NCBI RefSeq assembly: GCF_000264945.2
Contig: NZ_CP013070.1
Coordinates: 434,001-498,000 of the forward strand
DNA length: 64,000 nt
Reading direction: 5' to 3'
Source of the DNA: Sphingobium indicum B90A
GTDB taxonomy: Bacteria; Pseudomonadota; Alphaproteobacteria; Sphingomonadales; Sphingomonadaceae
A program made the translations under genes and the position numbers. The stretch's first letter is position 1; each line of letters begins with the position of its first letter. Positions 1 through 7,721 of this stretch are shown in pieces. The notes under the pieces are model-generated. The model searched no databases. It was not told the DNA's origin and was given only the letters and a program-made list of their open reading frames with translations.

Positions 1-16
1 GATAGCGGGCCATGAA

Positions 17-208
17 TCACAACAGCGCGCCTTGCTCGACCGGCTGAAAATAGCGGGCAGCGGCGATGGCGTTGCGATAGTGGACGGTTTGAAGGCGCTC
101 AGCCTCATCGAAGGGCACCGGCGTCCATTCCGACGAGGGATATACGGTGTCGTAGATCGCTTTGGCCGCGCTGCGAAGTGGCGCCTGATTGGGGGTCTGC
201 TCTGCCAT
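17..208 (-). CDS. small hypothetical protein (63 aa)
   Basis: The protein is soluble with no signal peptide or membrane segment. The start at 208 is chosen over an upstream ATG at 256 because an AAAGG ribosome site lies about 10 bases before it and the protein then begins MAEQTPNQ. The middle contains YDTVYPSSEW and a charged helix. I recognise no family. It is divergent from the small membrane genes at 273 and 421, and the short gap could hold promoters for both directions. Whether it is a real gene is moderately supported by the ribosome site only. Confidence 0.5.
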   Translation of the reverse strand: MAEQTPNQAPLRSAAKAIYDTVYPSSEWTPVPFDEAERLQTVHYRNAIAAARYFQPVEQGALL

Positions 209-272
209 CGCAGAATCACCTTTCCTACACGAGAACAAATGTGGAACATGCCTCACAAGAAAGGAGTCGGCA

Positions 273-476
273 ATGATGAATATCGATGGCGCGTTCCTGA
301 TGGGCGTGGCGGCAATTCTGACGAGCGTGGCGCACTTATGGAGAGCGGCGCGGTCTGGCAGGGCGGAGGAACCTTGGCATGGTTCATGCGCTCCTCGCAG
401 GCAAATTGGAGAGATGACGCATGAGAAATCTGATCGGAACAGCAGTTGGGGCAGCGATCGACCGGCGGGACGGTGA
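273..476 (+). CDS. small single-span membrane protein
   Basis: Predicted 67 aa, with a hydrophobic N-terminal helix around residues 5-25 (GAFLMGVAAILTSVAHLW) followed by a basic stretch (RAARSGR), which predicts a cytoplasmic C-terminus. A strong AAAGGAG ribosome site lies about 6 bases before the ATG at 273, which is why the longer reading frame from 189 is rejected. The last third overlaps the gene at 421 in another frame and is low-quality, polar sequence, so the C-terminus may have been extended by a frameshift. Function unknown. Confidence 0.5.
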   Translation: MMNIDGAFLMGVAAILTSVAHLWRAARSGRAEEPWHGSCAPRRQIGEMTHEKSDRNSSWGSDRPAGR

Positions 477-618
477 CAGCGGCGTGAAGGGCGCGATCAT
501 TGGCTATGTGGCATCTGGTGCGTTGAAGACCGCCGCAAAGCTGGGGCTGCTGGCGGCGATCGCTGCTGGAGCCTACCGCTTGGTGCGCAAGTCAGATAAA
601 CCGCAGTCCACCTACTGA
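421..618 (+). CDS. small glycine/alanine-rich membrane-associated protein
   Basis: 65 aa. The N-terminus MRNLIGTAVGAAIDRRDGDSG is followed by GAIIGYVASGALKTAAKLG and a hydrophobic helix LLAAIAAGAYRLV with a basic tail, a composition typical of small inner-membrane proteins of alphaproteobacteria. A GGAGAG ribosome site lies about 7 bases upstream of the ATG. It overlaps the preceding small membrane gene, so the two may be translated together. No enzymatic motif is visible and the function is unknown. Confidence 0.55.
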   Translation: MRNLIGTAVGAAIDRRDGDSGVKGAIIGYVASGALKTAAKLGLLAAIAAGAYRLVRKSDKPQSTY

Positions 619-1463
619 CGCAGTCGCTGTCCGGGTCATTGCGCATTCATGATCGCGACCTAATATTGGATCTGCCGCCTGTTCCCCTCGGGCGGTCCTG
701 AACCTCGGCCTCGTCGTTGAGCTTGCTCCGACGGGGCCATTTTCTTTTCGAGCGACCAAATTGTCTAGGGGTCCTACCGAAAGAAGATCGACTATCATAA
801 CGCGGCTCCCCGCTCATAACTGGCTTGCAATACAATCTTCCGATGCGTTGTCTCAGGGAACGAGCATCCACGCGGTGAACGCGCGGGCAATCGTCATCAT
901 CAGCGCTGCTCCAGCTCATTCTGTGGTAGACCCATGACTGGCATCCTTATTGCCCAAAGAAAATTCACTGGGTCTCGTTGATGGCCGCCGGAGGCCGGTT
1001 CAAACGTCCTGCCGTCCAAGCCAAGGCAGTCCTTCGCTGCGGCTTAGTCAAGGCTAACCGCAACGTCATTCGCGCAGGCGGCAACGTCAGCCAGAAGAAG
1101 CACCCGCTTATGACGAATAGCCCGCGCTCTGCGGGATGGATAACGCGCTTCGTGAATGCACGGATTACAACACTTGCAAGCGACGGTTCCAGCGGCTGAC
1201 CGCGACGCTCGTCGGGTAGGACTAGTTGTCCGGTAAGTCCATGTCTGCGGGACAGGTTTTGGTCAAAGCGGCGGTTCGCGATGTTGTCGCTGAAGGGCGC
1301 ATGTTGGTCGGGAACTGCCGGATTGCGAGCGTCAGCTATCCCAGCAGCCCCAATCCGAACCAGACTGTCGCCAAGCGGCCAGGATGACGGCCATTCAGAG
1401 GTGTGCTTCATAGGTCCAGAAGCCGCCATTGATGTGCCACATGCGAACTCTACCTCGCTCCGT
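619..1463. other. gene-free stretch
   Basis: About 845 bases. Reading frames on both strands are short, lack ribosome sites and have amino-acid composition typical of antisense or noncoding GC-rich DNA. I see no tRNA, rRNA, strong terminator or recognisable transposase fragment. It may be decayed accessory DNA, in keeping with the nearby insertion sequences. Confidence 0.4.
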
Positions 1464-1772
1464 TCAGTGTTTGCGTACAAACTCGGCTCGAAGAACCAGG
1501 CCTTTGATGCCCTCGTAGCGACAGTCGATTTCCTGTGCGTCGCCGGTCAGCCTGATCGACTTTATCACAGTGCCTTTGCGCAGCGTTTGTCCGGCGCCCT
1601 TTACCTTCAGATCCTTGATCGTGATGACGCTGTCGCCGTCCGCCAGAAGGTTGCCGGCGGAATCATGCACTTCAATCCGGTTTGAGGCATGGTCCTTGGC
1701 AGCTGCCTCCGCCGCGGAGATCCACTCGCCCGAAGCTTCGTCATACACATAATCGTCGTTTGTATCGCTCAT
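1464..1772 (-). CDS. PhnA-like C-terminal domain protein
   Basis: 102 aa. The segment from about residue 35 (HDSAGNLLADGDSVITIKDL, then KVKGAGQTLRKGTVIKSIRL) and the end EIDCRYEGIKGLVLRAEFV match the small SH3-like domain that forms the C-terminal half of PhnA/YjdM proteins. The N-terminal zinc-ribbon of full PhnA is absent; instead there is an acidic leader (MSDTNDDYVYDEASGEW). The start at 1772 gives this compact protein. It begins 22 bases after the SulP stop, so it is probably the last gene of the xre-sulP operon. The PhnA name is historical: a role in phosphonate use is not established and none is implied here. Confidence 0.75.
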   Translation of the reverse strand: MSDTNDDYVYDEASGEWISAAEAAAKDHASNRIEVHDSAGNLLADGDSVITIKDLKVKGAGQTLRKGTVIKSIRLTGDAQEIDCRYEGIKGLVLRAEFVRKH

Positions 1773-1794
1773 TTCAAATCCATGGTTCTGGTGG

Positions 1795-3501
1795 TTAGTT
1801 GAGCCGTTGGGCTGCGGAAGTTGGTGCGAGAATGATCGCCCTTGCGAGGCGGAGGGCATCGGGAAAATCATCGCTGAAGATTACGCGCCGATCCGCCGGT
1901 CCCAGCGAGACCCGTTTGAGCATCGCCATTGGTTGTGCCTGGACGCCTGAAACTATGATCTGCGTCCCGGCAGAGGCCGCTTGCCGGACGATTTCCTCGA
2001 TCGCCGTCACGCCGCTCGCATCAAGCAGGGGCACCTGCCGCAGCCGAAGAATGATGATCTTCGGCGTGGGGCCGACCCACCGCAGCGTATCGAGCAATTC
2101 ATTCGCGACGCCAAAGAAGACCGGTCCATCGACACGAAATACCTCGACACCCGGCGGAAGCGCATCGCGCTGATGGATGTCCTCCCTTTCTTCGGGTGGC
2201 GGCGTTCCATTGCCGCTGTCGTTCGCGATCTCCACGGTTCGGCTCATGCGCATCATGAAGAGCAGCGAAGCGAGCGTCACGCCGACGCCAATCGCAACGG
2301 TGAGATCGACCAGAACAGTGAGGCCGAAGGTCAGCAGCAACAGGCCGCGATCGCCATTGGGCATTCGGAGCAACTGGATGAAGCGATGATGTTCGCTCAT
2401 GCCCCACGCCACCACGAACAGGATGGCAGCGAGTGCTGCCAGCGGCACAAATGCCATGAGATCCGAGGCGAACAGGATGAACAGCAACAGGAACAGCGCA
2501 TGCATCATGCCGGCCACGGGGGTGATGGCGCCCGCCTTGATGTTGGTCGCTGTGCGGGCGATGGCACCCGTCGCTGGCAAGCCACCAAACAATGCGGATG
2601 CGATGTTAGCGACGCCCTGGCCGACAAGCTCCTGATTGGATCGATGCCTTGATCCGATCATTCCATCGGCCACGACCGCAGACAGAAGTGCCTCGATTCC
2701 CGCCAGAAAGGCAATCGTGAACGCGGAAGGGACGACTGCCTGAAGCTTGGCAAGAGAGAGGTCTGGCAACGAGGGGACAGGAATCCCGGTAGGCAGGTTC
2801 GGAAAGCGCGATCCGATCGTTTCCACCGGCAGTCGGAGAAGCGCGGCCATCGCTGCGGTCAATATGACCGCGATCAGGAAGCCTGGCGCCCGTGGCGCCC
2901 ATTTGCGAAGTACGATGATCAGTGCCAGCGACCCGGCGCCAATCGCGACGCTCAGGATATGAACGCTGCCCAGCGCAGAGAAATACGCCTGCCATTTGGG
3001 GATGAAATCTGCAGGCACTCCGCCGTCTATCCTCAGGCCGAGAAAATCCTTCACTTGGCTCGACGCGATAATGACGGCGATACCTGCGGTGAAGCCGATG
3101 ACTACGGGTTGGGGAATGAAGCGGACGAGACCGCCCAGGCCCGAATATCCAGCAACGATCAGCATCAGCCCAGCCATTAGCGTGGCCAGGAGCAGCCCGT
3201 CATAGCCATGCTGTGCAATGACGCCGAAAACGACGACGACGAAGGCGCCTGTCGGCCCGCCGACCTGAACCCGCGAGCCGCCGAGCGCAGAAATCAGGAA
3301 GCCGGCTATGACAGCCGTGACAAGTCCCTTGTCAGGCGAAGCGCCACTTGCGATCGCCAGCGCCATGGCAAGGGGAAGGGCGACAATCGCGACCGTCAGC
3401 CCGGCAATGCAATCGCGCCGCGTGTGATCGGCCGAATAGCCCTCGCGCAGGACCGTAATCAGCTTTGGCGTGAAGGCGAGAAGTCGCGCGTTACGATCCA
3501 T
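1795..3501 (-). CDS. SulP-family anion transporter with STAS domain
   Basis: 568 aa inner-membrane transporter. The N-terminal 410 or so residues carry the SulP core: LTVAIVALPLAMALAIASG in the first helix, the GGSRVQVGGPTGAF signature, then GIEALLSAVVADGM and ATGAIARTATNIKAGA. The C-terminal ~110 residues form a STAS domain (GVEVFRVDGPVFFGVANELL, then LDASGVTAIEEIV). Family members carry sulfate, bicarbonate or dicarboxylates and the substrate cannot be read from sequence. The start at 3501 (MDRNARLL) is preferred over an extension in poor sequence. The first codons overlap the upstream xre gene by 11 bases, indicating translational coupling. Confidence 0.9.
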   Translation of the reverse strand: MDRNARLLAFTPKLITVLREGYSADHTRRDCIAGLTVAIVALPLAMALAIASGASPDKGLVTAVIAGFLISALGGSRVQVGGPTGAFVVVVFGVIAQHGYDGLLLATLMAGLMLIVAGYSGLGGLVRFIPQPVVIGFTAGIAVIIASSQVKDFLGLRIDGGVPADFIPKWQAYFSALGSVHILSVAIGAGSLALIIVLRKWAPRAPGFLIAVILTAAMAALLRLPVETIGSRFPNLPTGIPVPSLPDLSLAKLQAVVPSAFTIAFLAGIEALLSAVVADGMIGSRHRSNQELVGQGVANIASALFGGLPATGAIARTATNIKAGAITPVAGMMHALFLLLFILFASDLMAFVPLAALAAILFVVAWGMSEHHRFIQLLRMPNGDRGLLLLTFGLTVLVDLTVAIGVGVTLASLLFMMRMSRTVEIANDSGNGTPPPEEREDIHQRDALPPGVEVFRVDGPVFFGVANELLDTLRWVGPTPKIIILRLRQVPLLDASGVTAIEEIVRQAASAGTQIIVSGVQAQPMAMLKRVSLGPADRRVIFSDDFPDALRLARAIILAPTSAAQRLN

Positions 3502-3808
3502 CGTCTTCGGCCGTCTGATCGAACAGCACAGAGGGTACGCGCCTGGGTTGCCGCCCGGCCACTGTTTCCTTGAGGCGGACGCCACGTCCTGCGCCGCTGC
3601 TCTGGGCATTCTCGCCGATGATCTCGATCCCTGCCGCTTCGAGGGCGCTGATCACCTTCACCAATGTATCAACGACGCTTCGCACCTGCCCATCGGACGC
3701 TTCCATGCGCTGGATCGTCGGCAGGGACACGCTCGCCAGAGCGGCGAGCTGGCGCTGGTCGATTCCGAGCAATGCTCGCGCGGCCCGCATCTGCTGAGAG
3801 GTGATCAT
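3491..3808 (-). CDS. XRE-family helix-turn-helix regulator
   Basis: 105 aa. Residues 1-60 form a lambda-repressor-like helix-turn-helix: MRAARALLGIDQRQLAALA, then SLPTIQRMEASDGQVRS, with the typical VVDTLVKVISALEAAGIE after it. The C-terminal 40 residues are polar and probably disordered. It is the first gene of the operon with the SulP transporter and the PhnA-like protein, so it probably autoregulates and controls transport. A GAGG ribosome site lies directly upstream and a good -35/-10 promoter lies at 3824-3851. Confidence 0.85.
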   Translation of the reverse strand: MITSQQMRAARALLGIDQRQLAALASVSLPTIQRMEASDGQVRSVVDTLVKVISALEAAGIEIIGENAQSSGAGRGVRLKETVAGRQPRRVPSVLFDQTAEDDGS

Positions 3809-3823
3809 TGACCCTCGAATGAT

Positions 3824-3851
3824 ATATTAAACATCAAATTACGCTCTTCAA
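3824..3851 (-). promoter_or_regulatory. predicted sigma-70 promoter of xre-sulP operon
   Basis: On the minus strand there is TTGAAG (3846-3851) and TAATAT (3824-3829) separated by 16 bases, about 15 bases before the xre start codon. The surrounding DNA is much more AT-rich than the neighbourhood (TATATAC, AATTTGATGTTTAATATATC), which suits a regulator operator. Found by eye, with no start-site data. Confidence 0.5.
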
Positions 3852-3995
3852 CCGTATATATGCGATGTGGTAGATCAAAGCTAGGCTCTTTAGTCGGCTT
3901 CAGGCGGGAGGGGGCGGAACAAGTGACGCCGCGATTTTGTCGCTCGAGAAGATCATCCAGCCCAATGCGGACGCGGATGAGTGGAGGTAATGATG

Positions 3996-4169
3996 ATGAT
4001 GACGACAGTTGAACCTGAGCATACCGCTGCCGCCTTGCGCGATCTCGTCAGGCGCACCCCGCAATGGGTGCGCGACGACCTGAACGCGACCGACCCCATG
4101 CTCCGGGAACGGGCCGAGGACACGCTGGTCGCAATGATCGCTGCACTGGTGGAACGGGGCCCGTCGTGA
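3996..4169 (+). CDS. small hypothetical protein (DUF6771-like)
   Basis: About 57 aa, mostly helical and soluble: MMTTVEPEHTAAALRDLV, RRTPQWVRDDLNATD and a final amphipathic helix. Four ATG codons occur in a row at 3990-4001. GGAGG at 3983-3987 favours 3993 or 3996 as the start. The layout (MTTVEP opening, then PxWVRxxL) resembles small sphingomonad proteins of the DUF6771 kind, but this is from memory and unverified. Function unknown. It lies just outside the left end of the IS30 element. Confidence 0.5.
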   Translation: MMTTVEPEHTAAALRDLVRRTPQWVRDDLNATDPMLRERAEDTLVAMIAALVERGPS

Positions 4170-4244
4170 CAGCCCACCGTCCGTCGTATACCTCGGATGG
4201 CGGTTTCGATTTGAAGCGCGACATCCATGGGATGCGTAGCATTT

Positions 4245-4277
4245 CATCCGGGGTGGGGGCGAGCCCCACCCCGGATG
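4245..4277 (-). terminator. strong hairpin after the transposase gene
   Basis: A perfect 14-bp stem (CATCCGGGGTGGGG / CCCCACCCCGGATG) with a five-base loop, 8 bases past the transposase stop and inside the left end of the IS. It has no T-run in the transcript direction, so it is better seen as a stable 3'-end or protective structure than as a classical terminator. Confidence 0.45.
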
Positions 4278-4284
4278 GCAAAAT

Positions 4285-5286
4285 TTATCCGGCCTTGAGG
4301 AGGGCGATCTGCTCACCCAGGACCTCGTGCGGGGTGCGATAGCCCAGGCACTTGCGGGGTGTGCTGTTGAGGCGATCAGCGACGGCCTGGATCTCTTTGT
4401 CCGACAGGAGCGCAATGTCGGTGTTGGAGGGCAGGAAGCGCCGTATTCGGCCATTGCAATTTTCCACGCCGCCTTTCTGCCAGGGCGCTGAGGGAAGACA
4501 GAAATAGCTGGTGATGCCGAGCCTGTTTCGCAGTGTCGCAAAGGCGGCAAATTCCGAGCCTCGATCAAAGGTGATGCTGCGCCGGAGGGGAGGGGGCACG
4601 TCGCGCAAATGCCGATCGATGCCGGCCATGACACCGGCGGAATGGCGGCTCGGATTTCGCGCGAGGAAGGTGAACCGGCTGCAGCGTTCGACCAGCGAGG
4701 TGAGGTTGGTTTTGCCATATTCTCTCCGGAAGATCAGGAGATCACCTTCCCAATGCCCAAAACTGCTGCGATCCGCGATTTCCTGCGGCCGTGCGCCGAT
4801 CGTATTGGCCACGGGTATATGAAGACCGCGCGGCTTCCGGCCATAACGTTGCCGGCGCGAACGGCGAGCCACAGATAGATGGCGCCACAGCTTCTGTTGC
4901 TGTCCATCAGGGCCATAAACATACTGATAAATGGTCTCGTGGCACACCGCCTTGCGAACACCCCGATGACGGCGAAGGTAACCCGCAATCTGCTCTGGCG
5001 ACCAGGCTGCGGACAAGCGATCAGCGATATAAACCGCCAGTTCCGGCTGGCGAGCTATCTTCCCGCCACGCACGCGGCGTCCGCGCGCCATCGTCTGTGC
5101 GACAGTCGGAAAATAGCCGCGAAACATCGGATGCTCGTCCAGGTGTCGGTTGCGCTTGAGCTCGCGATAAATTGTCGACGGATGCCGCCGCAGCGCATCC
5201 GCAATTTGCCGCGCTGACCGTCCGGTTGCCACCAATCGATAAATGTCCCGCCGCTCGTCCAAACCCAGATGCTGATAGCCGTTCAT
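4285..5286 (-). CDS. IS30-family transposase
   Basis: 333 aa. The N-terminal helix-turn-helix (LGLDERRDIYRLVATGRSAR, HPSTIYRELKRN) binds the ends; the C-terminal retroviral-integrase-fold domain carries a DDE triad in HWEGDLLI, TFDRGSEFA and QKGGVENCNGR. The MNGYQHLG start at 5286 is preferred to upstream codons because it begins directly at the family N-terminus. The protein appears intact and could be active. Family end motif LNSTPRKCLGYRTPHE is present. Confidence 0.92.
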   Translation of the reverse strand: MNGYQHLGLDERRDIYRLVATGRSARQIADALRRHPSTIYRELKRNRHLDEHPMFRGYFPTVAQTMARGRRVRGGKIARQPELAVYIADRLSAAWSPEQIAGYLRRHRGVRKAVCHETIYQYVYGPDGQQQKLWRHLSVARRSRRQRYGRKPRGLHIPVANTIGARPQEIADRSSFGHWEGDLLIFRREYGKTNLTSLVERCSRFTFLARNPSRHSAGVMAGIDRHLRDVPPPLRRSITFDRGSEFAAFATLRNRLGITSYFCLPSAPWQKGGVENCNGRIRRFLPSNTDIALLSDKEIQAVADRLNSTPRKCLGYRTPHEVLGEQIALLKAG

Positions 5287-5579
5287 CGCGTGCCTTTCTG
5301 GAAAGGGGATCAAACCCTTATAAATCCCAGGATTTCGCACTTCGAAATAGAATCCACCGATCTCATCTACGATTGTTCGATAAATATGCTCCGAAGGATT
5401 CTGGCCCATACAAGACGTCGTACAACCGCTGGAAAGGGTGGGGTGAGATGCGTGTGTTTGTCTGCATGATGGAAGGGCCGGCTTCTGCGAGTGCGGAGTC
5501 CAGGCCTGTCATGATTAATGCACTTACTTGAGGGTGCACCGCACGGCATCGAGCCTGCGGGTTAAAAAGGGGACCCGGG

Positions 5580-5981
5580 CGGCTGATCGGCCGCACCAAA
5601 GGCGGCATCAACACAAAACTTCACGCTGTCACCGTTGCAATCGGACGCCCCTTGAGCTTCTTCATGACCGCTGAGAAGTTCAGCGACTATACCGGCGCTG
5701 CGGCTCTCCTGGACGATCTGCCAAAGGCCCATTGCTGCTGGCGACCGCGGCCGTGGCGCCGGCTGGTTCAGGGAGCCTTGCAGGGAAGGGGCATCGAACC
5801 CTGCATTCCAGGTCGGGAACCAAGGCCCTAACCCGTCAAATAGCGCGCTACAGACGCGTAGCCGCATCGAGATCATGTTCGGTCGGCTGAAGGACTGGCG
5901 TCGCGTCGCCACCGCTAAGGCCGATGCCCGGCGTTCTTCTCCGCCATCGCCCTCCCAGCCACCGTCATCTTCTGGCTCTGA
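5580..5981 (+). pseudogene. IS5-family transposase fragment
   Basis: A decayed transposase. The first frame reads RLIGRTKGGINTKLHAVT, then GRPLSFFMTAEKFSDYTGAA and GIEPCIPGRE before a stop; a shift leads to IEIMFGRLKDWRRVAT at 5872-5910; another shift gives FFSAIALPATVIFWL and a stop at 5981. These are the ordered DDE-domain motifs of IS5-group transposases (KGG..KLHAV, CIP.R, MFGRLKDWRR). The N-terminal third is missing. The motif GAGTCCTGACCCC just after the stop probably marks the element's right end. Confidence 0.85.
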
Positions 5982-5998
5982 TCAACGAGTCCTGACCC

Positions 5999-6339
5999 CA
6001 AGGACGTTCATCGCGACAAGTTCGCGGAGATCGAGCGTTGCGGTGGCGCGGGACGTGTCGGGTATAATGATGATTCCCGGGTGATGGGGTCGCGCAATGT
6101 TCTCCGCTTGGGGCCACGTCCAAAGGGAAACAATAGGTTGCGGCGCCCGCTGACGGTCAATTTCAGAGGTTTAGCTAAGGTTGTCAAAACCAATTATCCC
6201 GTTGAATCTCGCATTTTGCGGGTCAGATTTAAACAGTCCCAACATCCGGTTTCCTTGTTTTATCGCGATTTCCTGGCCGGCGACCGACTCGTCGCTTGGA
6301 AACCGCTCTGGTCGTTCCTGGCGGTTTCCGACGGCTCGT
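5999..6339. other. gene-free stretch
   Basis: About 340 bases between the IS5 remnant and the YciI-like gene. No frame has a convincing ribosome site or protein-like composition. The sequence is less GC-rich than the chromosome around it. I see no RNA gene or recognisable repeat. Confidence 0.4.
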
Positions 6340-6708
6340 TCAGGAAAGATCGCCAAGGTCGTAGAGTGGCCGGATTTCGATCTCGCTGGCGCCGGGCATG
6401 GGGTTGGGGCAGCGCTTCGCCCAGGCGATGGCCTCTTCCATGTCCTTGACTTCCCAGAGCCAGAAGCCGGCGACCAGTTCGCGGGTTTGCGCGAAAGGCC
6501 CGTCGATCACCGTTCGGTTTGGGCCATCGAACGCGATCCGCTTGCCCTGGAAGGAGGGAGTCAAGCCGTCGGCGGCGAGCAGGATGCCGGCCTCCGCCAG
6601 TTGGTCGTTGAACCGGCCCATGGCCTCCATCGCCGCCATCGTCTGCGGCGTGGGGTCAAAGCCCCGTTCGCTGTCTTCGGTGGCCTTTACGAGCACCATC
6701 ACGCGCAT
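6340..6708 (-). CDS. YciI/DGPF-domain protein
   Basis: 122 aa of the ferredoxin-like dimeric alpha-beta barrel family. MRVMVLVKATEDSERG opens the first strand, VIDGPFAQTRELVAGFWLWE is the DGPF signature, and EIEIRPLYDLGD ends the fold. Members often accompany ECF sigma factors or act in small-molecule oxidation, but their reactions are mostly unknown. The start at 6708 rather than 6714 is set by AGGAGG, which lies six bases before it. It appears to be monocistronic. Confidence 0.85.
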   Translation of the reverse strand: MRVMVLVKATEDSERGFDPTPQTMAAMEAMGRFNDQLAEAGILLAADGLTPSFQGKRIAFDGPNRTVIDGPFAQTRELVAGFWLWEVKDMEEAIAWAKRCPNPMPGASEIEIRPLYDLGDLS

Positions 6709-6901
6709 CGCCATCCTCCTGCTCTGGGGCTTCGCCGCCGCCGGCCCGCGCAGAATGTATGAGCAATGCCGCGGGATCAATGACTGGGCGTGGCGGTCGG
6801 CCCCTTCGCGCCTCGCGTGCCCATGAGGGCAGGGTCCGGGAAGTCGATGTCTTTGCCGGGGCGGCGGAGGGGCTGGTGCTGGCGGAGGTGGAGTTTACGG
6901 C

Positions 6902-7651
6902 CTAACTTTCCCGGGCCACCTGGAACCCGGCGAAGGACTGGCTGACCGGCATCAGTTCGATGCGGTTGAGGTTGAGATGGGGCGGGCGGCTGGCGACCCA
7001 GAACAGGGTTTCCGCAATATCCTCCGCCGTCATGGGATTGGCGGAACCGTACAGGGCGTCCGACGCGGCCTGGCTGCCGGTGCGGACCAGGGTGAATTCG
7101 GTTTCGACCATGCCCGGCTCGATGGATGTCACGCGCACGCCGGTGCCGTGCAGGTCCGACCGCAGGCCCAGCGAGAACTGGCTGACGAACGCCTTGGTCC
7201 CGCCATAGACGTTGCCGCCCGCATAGGGATAGGTCGCCGCGACCGAACTCAGGTTGATGATCGCCCCCTTGCGCTCGATCAGGCGGGGCAGCAGCTTGCG
7301 GGTGATGGTGACGAGGCCGGTGATGTTGGTGTCGATCATCTGGCGCCATTGATCCAGGTCGGCCTGCTGCGCCGGCGCGGTGCCTAGCGCCAGCCCGGCA
7401 TTGTTGATCAGCAGGTCGACATCGGCGAAATCCGGGGGCAGGGCCGCCAGTGCGGCGTCGATGGCGGCCTCGTCGCGCATGTCGAAGCTGACCGCATGCG
7501 CCTTGTCCGCGCCTAGTTCCGCCACCAGCGCGTCCAGCCGTTCGGCGCGGCGCCCGGTGACGATCACCTTCCACCCCGCCGCCGTGAAACGCCGCGCCGA
7601 TGCGGCGCCGATGCCTGCGGTCGCTCCGGTGATCAGCGCCGTTCCTGCCAT
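6902..7651 (-). CDS. SDR-family NAD(P)-dependent oxidoreductase (YdfG-like)
   Basis: 249 aa classical short-chain dehydrogenase. The Rossmann glycine motif TGATAGIG is at residues 9-16, the NNAG motif at 87-90, catalytic Ser in NLSS, and Tyr/Lys in YGGTKAF, with PGMVETEF following. The TGRR after the second strand suggests NADP(H). The closest pattern is YdfG/serine dehydrogenase, acting on 3-hydroxy acids, but the substrate is not determined. The preceding ~120 bases separate it from the YciI-like gene and it does not share an obvious operon with the glucan genes downstream. Confidence 0.9.
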   Translation of the reverse strand: MAGTALITGATAGIGAASARRFTAAGWKVIVTGRRAERLDALVAELGADKAHAVSFDMRDEAAIDAALAALPPDFADVDLLINNAGLALGTAPAQQADLDQWRQMIDTNITGLVTITRKLLPRLIERKGAIINLSSVAATYPYAGGNVYGGTKAFVSQFSLGLRSDLHGTGVRVTSIEPGMVETEFTLVRTGSQAASDALYGSANPMTAEDIAETLFWVASRPPHLNLNRIELMPVSQSFAGFQVARES

Positions 7652-7721
7652 GCTCTTTCCATCCTTTCAGCCCAATGGGCCGGGATGTAAGCCTATTTGC
7701 GGCAATGCCAAGCGCCAGTTT

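Larger units (their letters stand above)
4207..5350. mobile_element. IS30-family insertion sequence
   Basis: About 1.15 kb, bounded by imperfect terminal inverted repeats: the left end at 4207-4233 (CGATTTGAAGCGCGACATCC then TGGGAT) aligns with the reverse complement of 5322-5350 (CTATTTCGAAGTGCGAAATCC then TGGGAT). It contains a single transposase gene, as usual for the family. Exact ends and target duplication (2-3 bases in IS30) cannot be fixed by eye. A 14-bp-stem hairpin lies between the left repeat and the transposase stop codon. Confidence 0.8.

Noticed and set aside
965..1480. 171-codon minus-strand frame
   Set aside because: No ribosome site, no domain, and composition like antisense of noncoding DNA; left as gene-free.
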